From Excoecaria cochinchinensis (taxonomy: Eukaryota > Streptophyta > Magnoliopsida > Malpighiales > Euphorbiaceae), in assembly GCA_947683425.1 (NCBI GenBank), contig CANTUQ010000050.1:14872501-14936500 (forward strand): a stretch of DNA of 64,000 nt, in the 5' to 3' direction. Position 1 is the stretch's first letter, and each line of letters opens with the position of its first letter. This document shows positions 28,644-41,903 of the stretch, piece by piece. The translations under genes and the position numbers were made by a program. The notes under the pieces were generated by a model. The model did no database searches. It was not told the origin of the DNA and saw only the letters and a program-made list of their open reading frames with translations.

Positions 28644-30366
28644 ATCGAGAATCGGCCTCGTCGGGATCTCACGGATTTCCCTAGGGGTACCCCTAGGGAA
28701 AATCGACCGAATCGAAAAATCGTAAAAAGTGGTGAAATTTTTGATCCGTGTCCAACAATCCGGGAAAACTTGATTGGAATAGCTACAGGAAGCTTGCCGG
28801 TCACAACGCATCGAGAATCGGCCTCGTCGGGATCTTACGAATTTTCACGGATTTCCCTAGGGGTACCCCTAGGGAAAATCGCCAGAATCGAAAAATCGTA
28901 AAAAGTGGTGAAATTTTGGATCCGAGTCCAACAATCCGGGAAAACTTGATTGGAATAGCTACTGGAAGCTTGCCGGTCACAACGCATCGACAATCGGCCT
29001 CGTCGGGATCTGACGAATTTTCACGGATTTCCCTACGGGTACCCCTAGGGAAAATCGCCAGAATCGAAAAATCGTAAAAAGTGGTGAAATTTTGGATCCG
29101 AGTCCAACAATCCGGGAAAACTTGATTGGATGAGCTACTGGAAGCTTGCCGGTCACAAGGCATCGAGAATCGGCCTCGTCAGGATCTCACGGATTTCCCT
29201 AGGGGTACCCCTAGGGAGAATCGCGAGAATCGAAAAATTGTAAAAAGTGGTGAAATTTTGGATCCGAGTCCAACAGTCCTGGAAAACTTGATTGGAATAG
29301 CTACTGGAAGCTTGCCGGTCACAACGCATCGAGAATCGGCCTCGTCGGGGTCTGACGAATTTTCACGGATTTTCCTAGGGGTACCCCTAGGGAAAATCGC
29401 CCGAATCGAAAAATCGTAAAAAGTGGTGAAATTTTGGATCCGAGTCCAACAATCCGGGAAAACTTGATTGGAATAGCTACTGGAAACTTGCCGGTCACAA
29501 CGCATCGAGAATCGGCATCGTCGGGATCTGACGGATTTCCCTAGGGGGTACCCCTAGGGAAAATCGCCAGAATCGAAAAATCGTAAAAAGTGGTGAAATT
29601 TTTGATCCGAGTCCAACAATCCGGGAAAACTTGATTGGAATAGCTACAGGAAGCTTGCCGGTCACAACGCATCTAGAATCGGCCTCGTCGGGATCTGACG
29701 AATTTTCACGGATTTCCCTAGGGGTACCCCTAGGGAAAATCGCCAGAATCGAAAAATCGTAAAAAGTGGTGAAATTTTTGATCCGAGTCCAACAATCCGG
29801 GAAAACTTGATTGGAATAGCTACTGGAAGCTTGCCGGTCACAACGCATCGACAATCGGCCTCGTCGGGATCTGACGAATTTTCACGGATTTCCCTATGGG
29901 TACCCCTAGGGAAAATCGCCAGAATCGAAAAATCGTAAAAAGTGGTGAAATTTTGGATCCGAGTCCAACAATCCGGGAAAACTTGATTGGAATAGCTACT
30001 GGAAGCTTGCCGGTCACAAGGCATCGAGAATCGGCCTCGTCGGGATCTCACGGATTTCCCTAGGGGTACCCCTACGAAAAATCGCGAGAATCGAAAAATT
30101 GTAAAAAGTGGTGAAATTTTGGATCCGAGTCCAACAGTCCTGGAAAACTTGATTGGAATAGCTACTGGAAGCTTGCCGGTCACAACGCATCGAGAATCGG
30201 CCTCGTCGGGGTCTGACGAATTTTCACGGATTTTCCTAGGGGTACCCCTAGGGAAAATCGCCCGAATCGAAAAATCGTAAAAAGTGGTGAAATTTTGGAT
30301 CCGAGTCCAACAATCCGGGAAAACTTGATTGGAATAGCTACTGGAAACTTGCCGGTCACAACGCAT
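28644..30366 (+). repeat. Five-monomer tandem duplication (861-bp offset)
   Basis: The variant GGTCACAAGGCATCGAG occurs at 29151 and 30012, offset 861 bp. The neighbouring variants CCAACAGTCCTGG and GGGGTCTGACG move with it. A related copy at 31733 (offset 1721 from 30012) is more diverged. Confidence 0.7.
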
Positions 30367-33089
30367 CGAGAATCGGCATCGTCGGGATCTGACGGATTTC
30401 CCTAGGGGGTACCCCTAGGGAAAATCGCCAGAATCGAAAAATCGTAAAAAGTGGTGAAATTTTTGATCCGAGTCCAACAATCCGGGAAAACTTGATTGGA
30501 ATAGCTACAGGAAGCTTGCCGGTCACAACGCATCGAGAATCGGCCTCGTCGGGATCTGACGAATGTTCACGTATTTCCCTAGGGGTACCCCTAGTGAAAA
30601 TCGCAAGAATCGAAAAATCGTAAAAAGTGGTGAAATTTTGGATCCGAGTCCAACAATCTGGGAAAACTTGATTGGAATAGCTACTGGAAACTTGCCGGTC
30701 ACAACGCATAGAAAATAGGCCTCGTCGGGATCTCACGGATTTCCCTAGGGGTACCCCTAGGGAAAATCGCAAGAATCGAAAAATCGTAAAAAGTGGTGAA
30801 ATTTTGGATCCGAGTCCAACAATCCGGGAAAACTTGATTGGAATAGCTACTGGAAGCTTGCCGGTCACAACGCATCGAGAATCGGCCTCGTCGGGATCTG
30901 ACGAACTTTCACGGATTTCCCTAGGTGTACCCCTAGGGAAAATCCCCAGAATCGAAAAATCGTAAAAAGTGGTGAAATTTGGGATCTGAGTCCAACAATC
31001 CGGGAAAACTTGATTGGAATAGCTACTGGAAGCTTGCCGGTCACAACGCAACGAGAATCTGCCTCGTCGGGATCTCACGGATTTCCGTAGGGGTACCCCT
31101 AGGGAAAATCGCGAGAATCGAAAAATTGTAAAAAGTGGTAAAATTTTGGATCCGAGTCCAACAATCCGGGAAAACATGATTGGAATAGCTACTGGAAGCT
31201 TGCCGATCACAACGCATCGAGAATCGGCCTCGTCGGGATCTGACGAATTTTCACGGATTTTCCTAGGGGTACCCCTAGAGAAAATCGCCAGAATCGAAAA
31301 ATCGTAAAAAGTAGTGAAATTTTGGATCCGAGTCCAACAATCCGGGAAAACTAGATTGGAATAGCTACTGGAAGCTTGCCGGTCACAATGTATCGAGAAT
31401 CGGCCTCGTCGGGATCTGACGAATTTTCACGGATTTCCCTAGGGGTACCCCTAGGGAAAATCGCCAGAATCGAAAAATCGTAAAAAGTGGTGAAATTTTT
31501 TATCCGAGTCCAACAATCCGTGAAAACTTGATTGGAATAGCTACTGGAAGCTTGCCGGTCACAACGCATCGACAATCGGCCTCGTCGGGATCTGACGAAT
31601 TTTCACGGATTTCCCTACGGGTACCCCTAGGGAAAATCGCCAGAATCGAAAAATCGTAAAAAGTGGTGAAATTTTTGATCCGAGTCCAACAATCCGGGAA
31701 AACTTGATTGGAATAGCTACTGGAAGCTTGCCGGTCACAAGGTATCGAGAATCGGCCTCATCGGGATCTCACGGATTTCCCTAGGGGTACCCCTAGGGAA
31801 AATCGCGAGAATCGAAAAATTGTAAAAAGTGGTGAAATTTTGGATCCGAGTCCAACAATCCTGGAAAACTTGATTGGAATAGCTAGTGGAAGCTTGCCGG
31901 TCACAACACATCGAGAATCGGCCTCGTCGGGGTCTGACGAATTTTCACGGATTTTCCTAGGGGTACCCCTAGGGAAAATCGCCCGAATCGAAAAATCGTA
32001 AAAAGTGGTGAAATTTTGGATCCGAAGCCAACAATACGGGAAAACTTGATTGGAATAGCTACTGGAAACTTGCCGGTCACAACGCATCGAGAATCGGCCT
32101 CGTCGGGATCTGACGAATTTCCCTAGGGGGTACCCCTAGGGAAAATCGCCAGAATCGAAAAATCGTAAAAAGTGGTGAAATTTTTGATCCGAGTCAAACA
32201 ATCCGGGAAAACATGATTGGAATAGCTACAGGAAGCTTGCCGAACACAACGCATCGGGAATCGGCCTCGTCGGGATCTGACGAATTTTCACGTATTTCCC
32301 TAGGGGTACCCCTAGGGAAAATCGCCAGAATCGAAAAATCGTAAAAAGTGGTGAAATTTTGGATCCGAGTCCAACAATCCGGGAAAACTTGATTGGAATA
32401 GCTACGGGAAGCTTGCCGGTCACAACGGATCGAGAATAGGCTTCGTCGAGATCTCACGGATTTTCCTAGGGGTACCCCTAGGGAAAATCGCAAGAATCGA
32501 AAAATCGTAAAAAGTGGTGAAATTTTGGATCCGAGTCCAACAATCCGGGAAAACTTGATTGGAATAGTTACTGGTAGCTTGCCGGTCACAACGCATTGAG
32601 AATCGGCCTCGTCGGGATCTCACGGATTTCCCTAGGGGTACCCCTAGGGAAAATCGCGAGAATCGGAAAATTGTAAAAAGTGGTGAAATTTTGGATCCGA
32701 GTCCAACAATCCTGGAAAACTTGATTGTAATAGCTACTGGAAGCTTGCCGGTCACAACGCATCGAGAATCGGCCTCGTCGGGGTCTGACGAATTTTCACG
32801 GATTTTCCTAGGGGTACCCCTAGGAAAAATCGCCCGAATCGAAAAATCGTAAAAAGTGGTGAAATTTTGGATCCGAGTCCAACAATCTGGGAAAACTTGA
32901 TTGGAATAGCTACTGGAAACTTGCCGGTCACAACGCATCGAGAATCGGCCTCGTCGGGATCTGACGGATTTCCCCAGGGGGTACCCCTAGGGAAAATCTC
33001 CAGAATCGAAAAATCGTAAAAAGTGGTGAAATTTTGGATCCGAGTCCTACAATCCGGGAAAACTTGATTGGAATAGCTACTGGAAGCTT

Positions 33090-35440
33090 GCCGGTCACAA
33101 TGCATCGAGAATCGGCCTCGTCGGGATCTCACGGTTTTCCCTAGGGGTACCCCTAGGTAAAATCGCCAGAATCGAAAAATCGTAAAAAGTGGTGAAATTT
33201 TGGATCCGAGTCCAACAATCCGGGAAAACTTGATTGGAATAGCTACTGGAAGCTTGCCGGTCATAACGCATCGAGAATCGGCCTCGTCGGGATCTCACGG
33301 ATTTCCCTAGGGGTACCCCTAGGAAAAATCGCCAGAATCGAAAAATCGTAAAAAGTAGTGAAATTTTGGATCCGAGTCCAACATTCCGGGAAAACTTGAT
33401 TGGAATAGCTACTGGAAGCTTTCCGGTCACAACGCTTCGAGAATCGGCCTCTTCAAGATCTGACGGATTTCCCTAGGGGTACCCCTAGGGAAAATCGCCA
33501 GAATCGAAAAATCGTAAAAAGTTGTGAAATTTTGGATCCGAGTCGAACAATCCGGGAAAACTTGATTGGAATAGCTGCTGGAAGCTTTCCAGTCACAACG
33601 CATCGAGAATCGGCCTCGTTGGGATCTCACGGATTTCCCTAGGGGTACCCCTAGGGAAAATCGCCAGAATCGAAAAATCGTAAAAAGTGGTGAAATTTTG
33701 GATCCGAGTCCAACAATTCGGGAAAACTTGATTGGAATAGCTACTGGAAGCTTGCCGGTCACAACGCATCGAGAATCGGCCTCGTCGGGATCTCACGGAT
33801 TTCCCTAGGGGTACCCCTAGGGAAAATCGCCAGAATCGAAAAATCGTAAAAAGTGGTGAAATTTTGGATCCGAGTCCAACAATCCAGGAAAACTTGATTG
33901 GAATAGCTATTGGAAATTTTTCGGTCACAAAGCATCGTGAATCGGCCTCGTCGGGATCTTACGAATTTTCACGGATTTCCCTAGGGGTACCCCTAGCGAA
34001 AATCGCCAGAATCGAAAAATCGTAAAAAGTGGTGAAATTTTGGATCCGAGTCCAACAATCCGGCAAAACTTGATTGGAATAGCTACTGGAAGCTTGCCGG
34101 TCACAACGAATCGAGAATCGACCTCGTCGGGATCTCACGGATTTCCCTAGGGGTACCCCTCGGAAAAATCGCCAGAATCGAAAAATCGTAAAAAGTGGTG
34201 AAATTTTGGATCCGAGTCCAACAATCCGGGAAAACTTGATTGGAATAGCTACTGGAAGCTTTCCGGTCACAACGCATCGAGAATCGGCCTCTTCGGGATC
34301 TGACGGATTTCCCTAGGGGTACCCCTAGGGAAAATCGCCAGAATCGAAAAATCGTAAAAAGTGGTGAAATTTTGGATCCGAGTCCTACAATCCGGGAAAA
34401 CTTGATTGGAATAGCTACTGGAAGCTTGCCGGTCACAATGCATCGAGAATCGGCCTCGTCGGGATCTCACGGTTTTCCCTAGGTGTACCCCTAGGTAAAA
34501 TCGCCAGAATCGAAAAATCGTAAAAAGTGGTGAAATTTTGGATCCGAGTCCAACAATCCGGGAAAACTTGATTGGAATAGCAACTGGAAGCTTTCCGGTC
34601 ACAACGCATAGAGAATCGGCCTCTTCAAGATCTAACGGATTTCCCTAGGGGTACCCCTAGGGAAAATCGCCAGAATCGAAAAATCGTAAAAAGTTGTGAA
34701 ATTTTGGATCCGAGTCCAACAATCCGGGAAAACTTGATTGGAATAGCTACTGGAAGCTTTCCAGTCACAACGCATCGAGAATCGGTCTCGTTGGGATCTC
34801 ACGGATTTCCCTAGGGGTACCCCTAGGGAAAATCGCCAGAATCGAAAAATCGTAAAAAGTGGTGAAATTTTGGATCCGAGTCCAACAATTCGGGAAAACT
34901 TGATTGGAATAGCTACTGGAAACTTGCCGGTCACAACGCATCGAGAATCGGCCTCGTCGGGATCTCACGGATTTCCCTAGGGGCACCCCTAGGGAAAATC
35001 GCCAGAATCGAAAAATCGTAAAAAGTGGTGAAATTTTGGATCCGAGTCCAACAATCCAGGAAAACAAGATTGGAATAGCTATTGGAAATTTGTCGGTCAC
35101 AAAGCATCGTGAATCGGCCTCGTCGGGATCTGACGAATTTTCACGGATTTTCCTAGGGGTACCCCTAGGGAAAATCGCCAGAATCGAAAAATCGTAAAAA
35201 GTGGTGAAATTTTGGATCTGAGTCCAACAATCCGGCAAAACTTGATTGGAATAGCTACTGGAAGCTTGCCGGTCACAACGAATCGAGAATCGGCCTCGTC
35301 GGGATCTCACGGATTTCCCTAGGGGTACCCCTAGGAAAAATCGCCAGAATCGAAAAATCGTAAAAAGTGGTGAAATTTTGGATCCGAGTCCAACAATCCG
35401 GGAAAACTTGATTGGAATAGCTACTGGAAGCTTTCCGGTC
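33090..35440 (+). repeat. Imperfect block duplication (offsets 1172 and 1338 bp)
   Basis: The variant GGTCACAATGCATCGAG at 33093 recurs at 34431 (1338 bp), while GCATCGTGAATCGG with its neighbours near 33932 recurs 1172 bp later near 35104. The two offsets differ by 166 bp, so one short monomer was gained or lost in one unit after duplication. Confidence 0.55.
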
Positions 35441-38400
35441 ACAATGCATCGAGAATCGGCATCTTCAGGATCTGACGGATTTCCCTAGAGGTACCCCTAG
35501 GGAAAATCGCCAGACTCGAAAAATCATAAAAAGTTATGAAATTTTGGATCCGAGTCCAACAATCCGGCTAAACTTGATTGGAATAGCTACTGGAAGCTTG
35601 CCGGTCACAACGCATCGAGAATCAGCCTTGTCGGGCTCTGACGAATTTTCACGTATTTCCCTAGGGGTACCACTAGGGAAAATCGCCAGAATCGAAAAAT
35701 CGTAAAAAGTGGTGAAATTTTGGATCCGAGTCCAACAATTCGGGAAAACTTGATTGGAATAGTTACTGGAAGCTTGCCGGTCACAACGCATCGAGAATCG
35801 GCCTCGTCGGGATCTCACGGATTTCCCTAGGGGTACCCCTAGGGAAAATCGCCAGAATTCAAAAATCGTAAAAAGTAGTGAAATTTTTGATCCGAGTCCA
35901 ACAATCCAGGAAAACTTGATTGGAATAGCTATTGGAAATTTGCCGGTCACAAAGCATCGTGAATCGGCCTCGTCGGGATCTGACGAATTTTCACGGATTT
36001 CCTAGGGGTACCCCTAGGGAAAATCGCCAGAATCGAAAAATCGTAAAAAGTGGTGAAATTTTGGATCCAAGTCCAACAATCCGGGAAAACTTGATTGGAA
36101 TAGCTACTGGAAGCTTTCCGGTCACAACGCATTGAGAATCGGCCTCTTCGGGATCTGACGGATTTCCCTGGGGGTACCTCTAGGGAAAATCGCCAGAATC
36201 GAAAAATCGTAAAAAGTTATGAAATTTTGGATCCGAGTCCAACAATCAGGGAAAACTTGATTGGAATAGCTACTGGAAACTTGCCGGTCACAACGCATCG
36301 AGAATCGGCCTCGTCGGGATCTCACGGATTTCCCTAGGGGTACCCCTAGGAAAAATCGCAAGAATCGAAAAATCGTAAAAAATTGTGAAATTTTGGATCC
36401 GAGTCCAACAATCCGGGAAAACTTGATTGGAATAGCTACTGGAAGTTTGCCGGTCACAACGCATCGAGAATCGGCCTCGTCGGGATCTGACGAATTTTCA
36501 CGTATTTCCCTAGGGGTACCCCTAGGGAAAATCGCAAGAATCGAAAAATCGTAAAAAGTGGTGAAATTTTGGATCCGAGTCCAACAATTCGGGAAAACTT
36601 GATTGGAATAGCTACTGGAAGCTTGCCGGTCACAACGCATCGAGAATCGGCCTCGTCGGGATCTCACGGATTTCCCTAGGGGTACCCCTAGGGAAAATCG
36701 CCAGAATCGAAAAATCGTAAAAAATTGTGAAATTTTGGATCCGAGTCCAACAATCCGGGAAAACTTGATTGGAATAGCTACTGGAAGCTTGCCGGTCACA
36801 ACGCATCAAGAATCGGCCTCGTCGGGCTCTGACGAATTTTCACGTATTTCCTTAGGGGTACCACTAGGGAAAATCGCCAGAATCGAAAAATCATAAAAAG
36901 CGGTGAAATTTTGGATCCGAGTCCAACAATTCGGGAAAACTTGATTGTAATAGCTACTGGAAGCTTGCCGGTCACAACGCATCGAGAATCAACATCGTCG
37001 GGATCTGACGAATTTTCATGGATTTCCCTAGGGGTACCCCTAGGGAAAATCGCCAGAATCGAAAAATCGTAAAAAGTGGTGAAATTTTTGATCCGAGTCC
37101 AACAATCCGGGAAAACTTGATTGGAATAGCTACTGGAAGCTTGCCGGTCACAACGCATCGAGAATCGGCCTCGTCGGGATCTGACGGATTTCCCTAGGGG
37201 TACCCCTAGGGAAAATCGCCAGAATCGAAAAATCGTAAAAAGTGGTGAAATTTTGGATCCGAGTCCAACAATCCAGGAAAACTTGATTGGAATAGCTATT
37301 GGAAATTTGCCGGTCACAAAGCATCGTGAATCGGCCTCGTCGGGATCTGACGAATTTTCACGGATTTTCCTAGGGGTACCCCTAGGGAAAATCGCCAGAA
37401 TCGAAAAATCGTAAAAAGTGGTGAAATTTTGGATCCGAGTCCAACAATCCGGCAAAACTTGATTGGAATAGCTACTGGAAGCTTGCCGGTCACAACGAAT
37501 CGAGAATCGGTCTCGTCGGGATCTCACGGATTTCCCTAGGGGTACCCCTAGGAAAAATCGCCAGAATCGAAAAATCGTAAAAAGTGGAGAAATTTTGGAT
37601 CCGAGTCCAACAAACCGGGAAAACTTGATTGGAATAGCTACTGTAAGCTTTCCGGTCACAATGCATCGAGAATCGGCCTCGTCGGGATCTCACGGATTTC
37701 CCTAGGGGTACCCCTAGGGAAAATCGCCAGAATCGAAAAATCGTAAAAAGTGATGAAATTTTGGATCCGAGTCAAACAATCCGGGAAAACTTGATTGGAA
37801 TAGCTACTGGAAGCTTTCCGGTCACAACGCATCGAGAATCGGCCTCGTCGGGATCTGACGAATTTTCACGTATTTCCCTGGGGGTACCCCTAGGGAAAAT
37901 CGCTAGAATCGAAAAATCGTAAAAAGTGGTGAAATTTTGGATCCGAGTCCAACAATCAGGGAAAACTTGATTGGAATAGCTACTGGAAGCTTGCTGGTCA
38001 CAACGTATCGAGAATCGGCCTCTTCGGGATATGACGGATTTCCCTAGGGGTACCCCTAGGGAAAATCGCCAGAATCGACAAATCGTAAAAAGTGGTGAAA
38101 TTTTGGATCCGAGTCCAACAATCCAGGAAAACTTGATTGGAATAGCTACTGGAAGCTTGCCGGTCACAACGCATCGAGAATCGGCCTCGTCGGGGTCTGA
38201 CGAATTCTCACGGATTTTCCTAGGGGTACCCCTAGGGAAAATCGCCCGAATCGAAAAATCGTAAAAAGTGGTGAAATTTTGGATCCGAGTCCAACAATCC
38301 GGGAAAACTTGATTGGAATAGCTACTGGAAGCTTGCCGGTCACAACGCATCGAGAATCGGCCTCGTCGGGATCTGACGGATTTCCCTAGGGGTACCCCTA

Positions 38401-40590
38401 GGGAAAATCGCCAGAATCGAAAAATCGTAAAAAGTGTTGAAATCTTTGATCCGAGTTCAACAATCCGGGAAAACTTGATTGGAATAGCTACAGGAAGCTT
38501 GCCGGTCACAACGCATCGAGAATCGGCCTCGTCGGGATCTGACGAATTTCCACGGATTTCCCTAGGCGTACCCCTAGGGAAAATCGCAAGAATCGAAAAA
38601 TCGTAAAAAGTGGTGAAATTTTGGATCCGAGTCCAACAATCCGGGAAAACTTGATTGGAATAGCTACTAGAAGCTTTCCGGTCACAACGCATCGAGAATC
38701 GGCCTCTTCGGGATATGACGGATTTCCCTAGGGGTACCCCTAGGGAAAATCGCCAGAATCGAAAAATCGTAAAAATTTGTGAAATTTTGGATCCGAGTCC
38801 AACAATCCGGGAAAACTTGATTGGAATAGCTACTGGAAGCTTGCCGGTCACAACGCATCGAGAATCGGCCTCGTCGGGCTCTGACGAATTTTCACGTATT
38901 TCCCTAGGGGTACCACTAGGGAAAATCGCCAGAATCGAAAAATCATAAAAAGCGGTGAAATTTTGGATCCGAGTCCAACAATTCGGGAAAACTTGATTGT
39001 AATAGCTACTGGAAGCTTGCCGGTCACAACGCATCGAGAATCAACCTCGTCGGGATCTGACGAATTTTCACGGATTTCCCTAGGGGTACCCCTAGGGAAA
39101 ATCGCCAGAATCGAAAAATCGTAAAAAGTGGTGAAATTTTTGATCCGAGTCCAACAATCCGGGAAAACTTGATTGGAATAGCTACTGGAAGCTTGCCGGT
39201 CACAACGCATCGAGAATCGGCCTCGTCGGGATCTCACGGATTTCCCTAGGGGTACCCCTAGGGAAAATCGCCAGAATCGAAAAATCGTAAAAAGTGGTGA
39301 AATTTTATATCCAAGTCCAACAATTCGGGAAAACTTGATTGTAATAGCTACTGGAAGCTTGCCGGTCACAACGCATCGAGAATCGGTCTCGTCGGGATCT
39401 CACGGATTTCCCTAGGGGTACCCCTAAGAAAAATCGCCAGAATCGAAAAATCGTAAAAAGTGGTGAAATTTTTGATCCGAGTCCAACAATCCGGGAAAAC
39501 TTGATTGGAATAGCTACTTGAAGCTTTCCGGTCACAACGCATCGAGAATCGGCCTCTTCGGGATCTGACGGATTTCCCTAGGGGTACCCCTAGGGAAAAA
39601 TCGCCAGAATCGAAAAATCGTAAAAAGTGGAGAAATTTTGGATCCGAGTCCAACAAACCGGGAAAACTTGATTGGAATAGCTACTGGAAGCTTTCCGGTC
39701 ACAATGCATCGAGAATCGGCCTCTTCGGGATCTGACGGATTTTCCTAGGGGTACCTCTAGGGAAAATCGCCAGAATCGAAAAATCGTAAAAAGTTATGAA
39801 ATTTTGGATCCGAGTCCAACAATCCGGGAAAACTTGATTGGAATAGCTACTGGAAGCTTGCCGGTCACAACGCATCGAGAATCGGCCTCGTTGGGATCTC
39901 ACGGATTTCCCTAGGGGTACCCCTAGGAAAAATCGCCAGAATCGAAAAATCGTAAAAAATTGTGAAATTTTGGATCCGAGTCCAACAATCCGGGAAAACT
40001 TGATTGGAATAGCTACTGGAAGCTTGCCGGTCACAACGCATCGAGAATCGGCCTCGTCGGGCTCTGACGAATTTTCACGTATTTCCCTAGGGGTACCACT
40101 AGGGAAAATCGCCAGAATCGAAAAATCGTAAAAAGTGGTGAAATTTTGGATCCGAGTCCAACAATCCGGGAAAACTTGATTGGAATAGTTACTGGAAGCT
40201 TGCCGGTCACAACGCATCGAGAATCGGTCTCGTCGGGATCTCACGGATTTCCCTAGGGGTACCCCTAGGGAAAATCGTCAGAATCGAAAAATCGTAAAAA
40301 GTGGTGAAATTTTGGATCCGAGTCCAACAATCCGGGAAAACTTGATTGGAATAGCTACTGGAAGCTGGCTGGTCACAACGCATCGAGAATCGGCCTCGTC
40401 GGGATCTGACGGATTTCCCTAGGGGTACCCCTAGGGAAAATCGCCAGAATCGAAAAATCGTAAAAAGTGGTGAAATTTTGGATCCGAGTCCAACAATCCG
40501 GGAAAACTTGATTGTAATAGCTACTGGAAGCTTGCCGGTCACAACGCATCGAGAATCAACCTCGTCGGGATCTGACGAATTTTCACGGAT

Positions 40591-40606
40591 TTCCCTAGTG
40601 TTGGAT
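40591..40606 (+). repeat. Truncated satellite monomer
   Basis: The text passes from TTTCCCTAG directly into TGTTGGATCCGAG. The second half of the palindrome and the A-rich segment are missing, a net loss of about 53 bp. The neighbouring monomers are complete. The break starts inside the palindrome. Confidence 0.8.
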
Positions 40607-41589
40607 CCGAGTCCAACAATTTGGGAAAACTTTATTGGAATAGCTACTGCAAGCTTGCTGGTCACAACGCATCGAGAATCGGCCTCGTCGGGATCTAACG
40701 AATTTTCACGGATTTCCATAGGGGTACTCCTAGGGAAAATCGCCAGAATCGAAAAAACGTAAAAATTGGTAAAATTTTGGATCCGAGTCCAACAATCCGG
40801 GAAAACTTAATTGGAATAGCTACTGGAAGCTTGCCGGTCACAACGCATCGAGAATCGGCCTCGTCGGGATCTGATGAATTTTCACGGATTTCCCTAAGGG
40901 TACCCCTAGCGAAAATCGCCAGAATCGAAAAATCGTAAAAAGTGGTGAAATTTTGGATCCGAGTCCAACAATCCGGGAAAACTTAATTGGAATAGCTACT
41001 GGAAGCTTGCCGGTCACAACGCATCGAGAATCGGCCTCGTCGGGATCTGACAAATTTTCACGGATTTCCCTAGGGGTACCCCTAGGGAAAATCGCAAGAA
41101 TCGAAAAATCGTAAAAAGTGATGAAATTTTGGATCCGAGTCCAACAATCCGGGAAAACTTGATTGGAATAGCTACTAGAAGCTTGCCGGTCACAACGCAT
41201 CGAGAATCGGCCTCGTCGGGATCTTACAAATTTTCACGGATTTCCCTAAGGGTACCCCTAGGGAAAATCGCAAGAATCGAAAAATCGTAAAAAGTGGTGA
41301 AATTTTGGATCCGAGTCCAACAATCCGGGAAAACTTAATTGGAATAGCTACTGGTAGCTTTCCGGTCACAACGTATCGAGAATCGGCCTCGTCGGGATCT
41401 GACAAATTTTCACGGATTTCCCTAGGGGTACCCCTAGGGAAAATCGCCAGAATCAAAAAATCGTAAAAAGTGGTGAAATTTTGGATCCGAGTCCAACAAT
41501 CCGGGAAAACTTGATTGGAATAGCTACTGGAAGCTTGCCGGTCACAACGCATCGAGAATCGGCCTCGTCGGGATCTGACGAATTTTCAC

Positions 41590-41606
41590 GGATTTCCCTT
41601 GGGGTC
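41590..41606. other. Left satellite-virus junction
   Basis: Satellite sequence reads normally through TTTCCC, has T instead of A in the next AG step, and ends at GGGGT (41601-41605), the exact centre of the palindrome. Viral RT coding sequence starts at 41606/41607. No target-site duplication is apparent. Confidence 0.85.
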
Positions 41607-41903
41607 CTCAACGATAATACTTATAAGGATCAATACTCCTTGCCAGGGATAAATACAATCATGAAAAAAGTGGGAAACAGTTTGATTTACTCAAAGTTTG
41701 ATTTAAAAAGCGGTTTTCATCAAGTCACAATGGAAGAATCCTCAATCCCCTGGACTGCCTTTGTCGTACCGGGAGGATTATATGAATGGCTCGTAATGCC
41801 TTTTGGTCTCAAAAATGCTCCAGCAATCTTTCAACGAAAAATGGATGATTGTTTTAGAGGAACAGAAAGTTTCATAGCAGTTTACATTGATGATATTCTG
41901 GTC
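41607..41903 (+). pseudogene. Reverse-transcriptase palm fragment (badnavirus-like)
   Basis: This is an internal piece of about 99 residues of a caulimovirid reverse transcriptase. The frame is open and includes the FDLKSGFHQV segment, the PFGLKNAP segment and the catalytic YIDD at 41883-41894. The start of RT, the rest of the thumb and all of RNase H are missing. The reading frame runs in from the satellite (from 41481), giving a chance satellite-virus fusion ORF, and stops at 41931-41933 just after the inversion breakpoint. It is a remnant and cannot encode a working polymerase by itself. Assignment to Caulimoviridae rather than a Ty3/gypsy element rests on the linked movement-protein, coat and promoter segments. 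Confidence 0.9.

Larger units (their letters stand above)
1..41605 (+). repeat. Tandem satellite array, left block (166/176-bp monomers)
   Basis: Head-to-tail copies of one monomer fill this whole block without a gene, roughly 240 copies by length. A monomer contains, in order, GGATCTGACGAATTTTCACG, a palindromic CCTAGGGGTACCCCTAGG block, an A-rich stretch with AAAAATCGTAAAAAGTGG, GGATCCGAGTCCAACAATCC, and GGAAGCTTGCCGGTCACAAC. Two length classes occur: about 176 bp, and about 166 bp lacking 10 bp beside the first motif. All copies have the same orientation. Monomers are similar but carry many point changes, and shared rare changes mark larger duplicated blocks. The length is close to one nucleosome, as in many plant centromeric or subtelomeric satellites; the sequence alone does not say which. 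Nothing else was seen in this block. Confidence 0.97.

Noticed and set aside
1..41605. Hundreds of open frames of 60-420 codons in the array, on both strands
   Set aside because: They are translations of one satellite monomer in different frames, change frame with every 166/176-bp step, overlap each other on both strands, and resemble no protein family.
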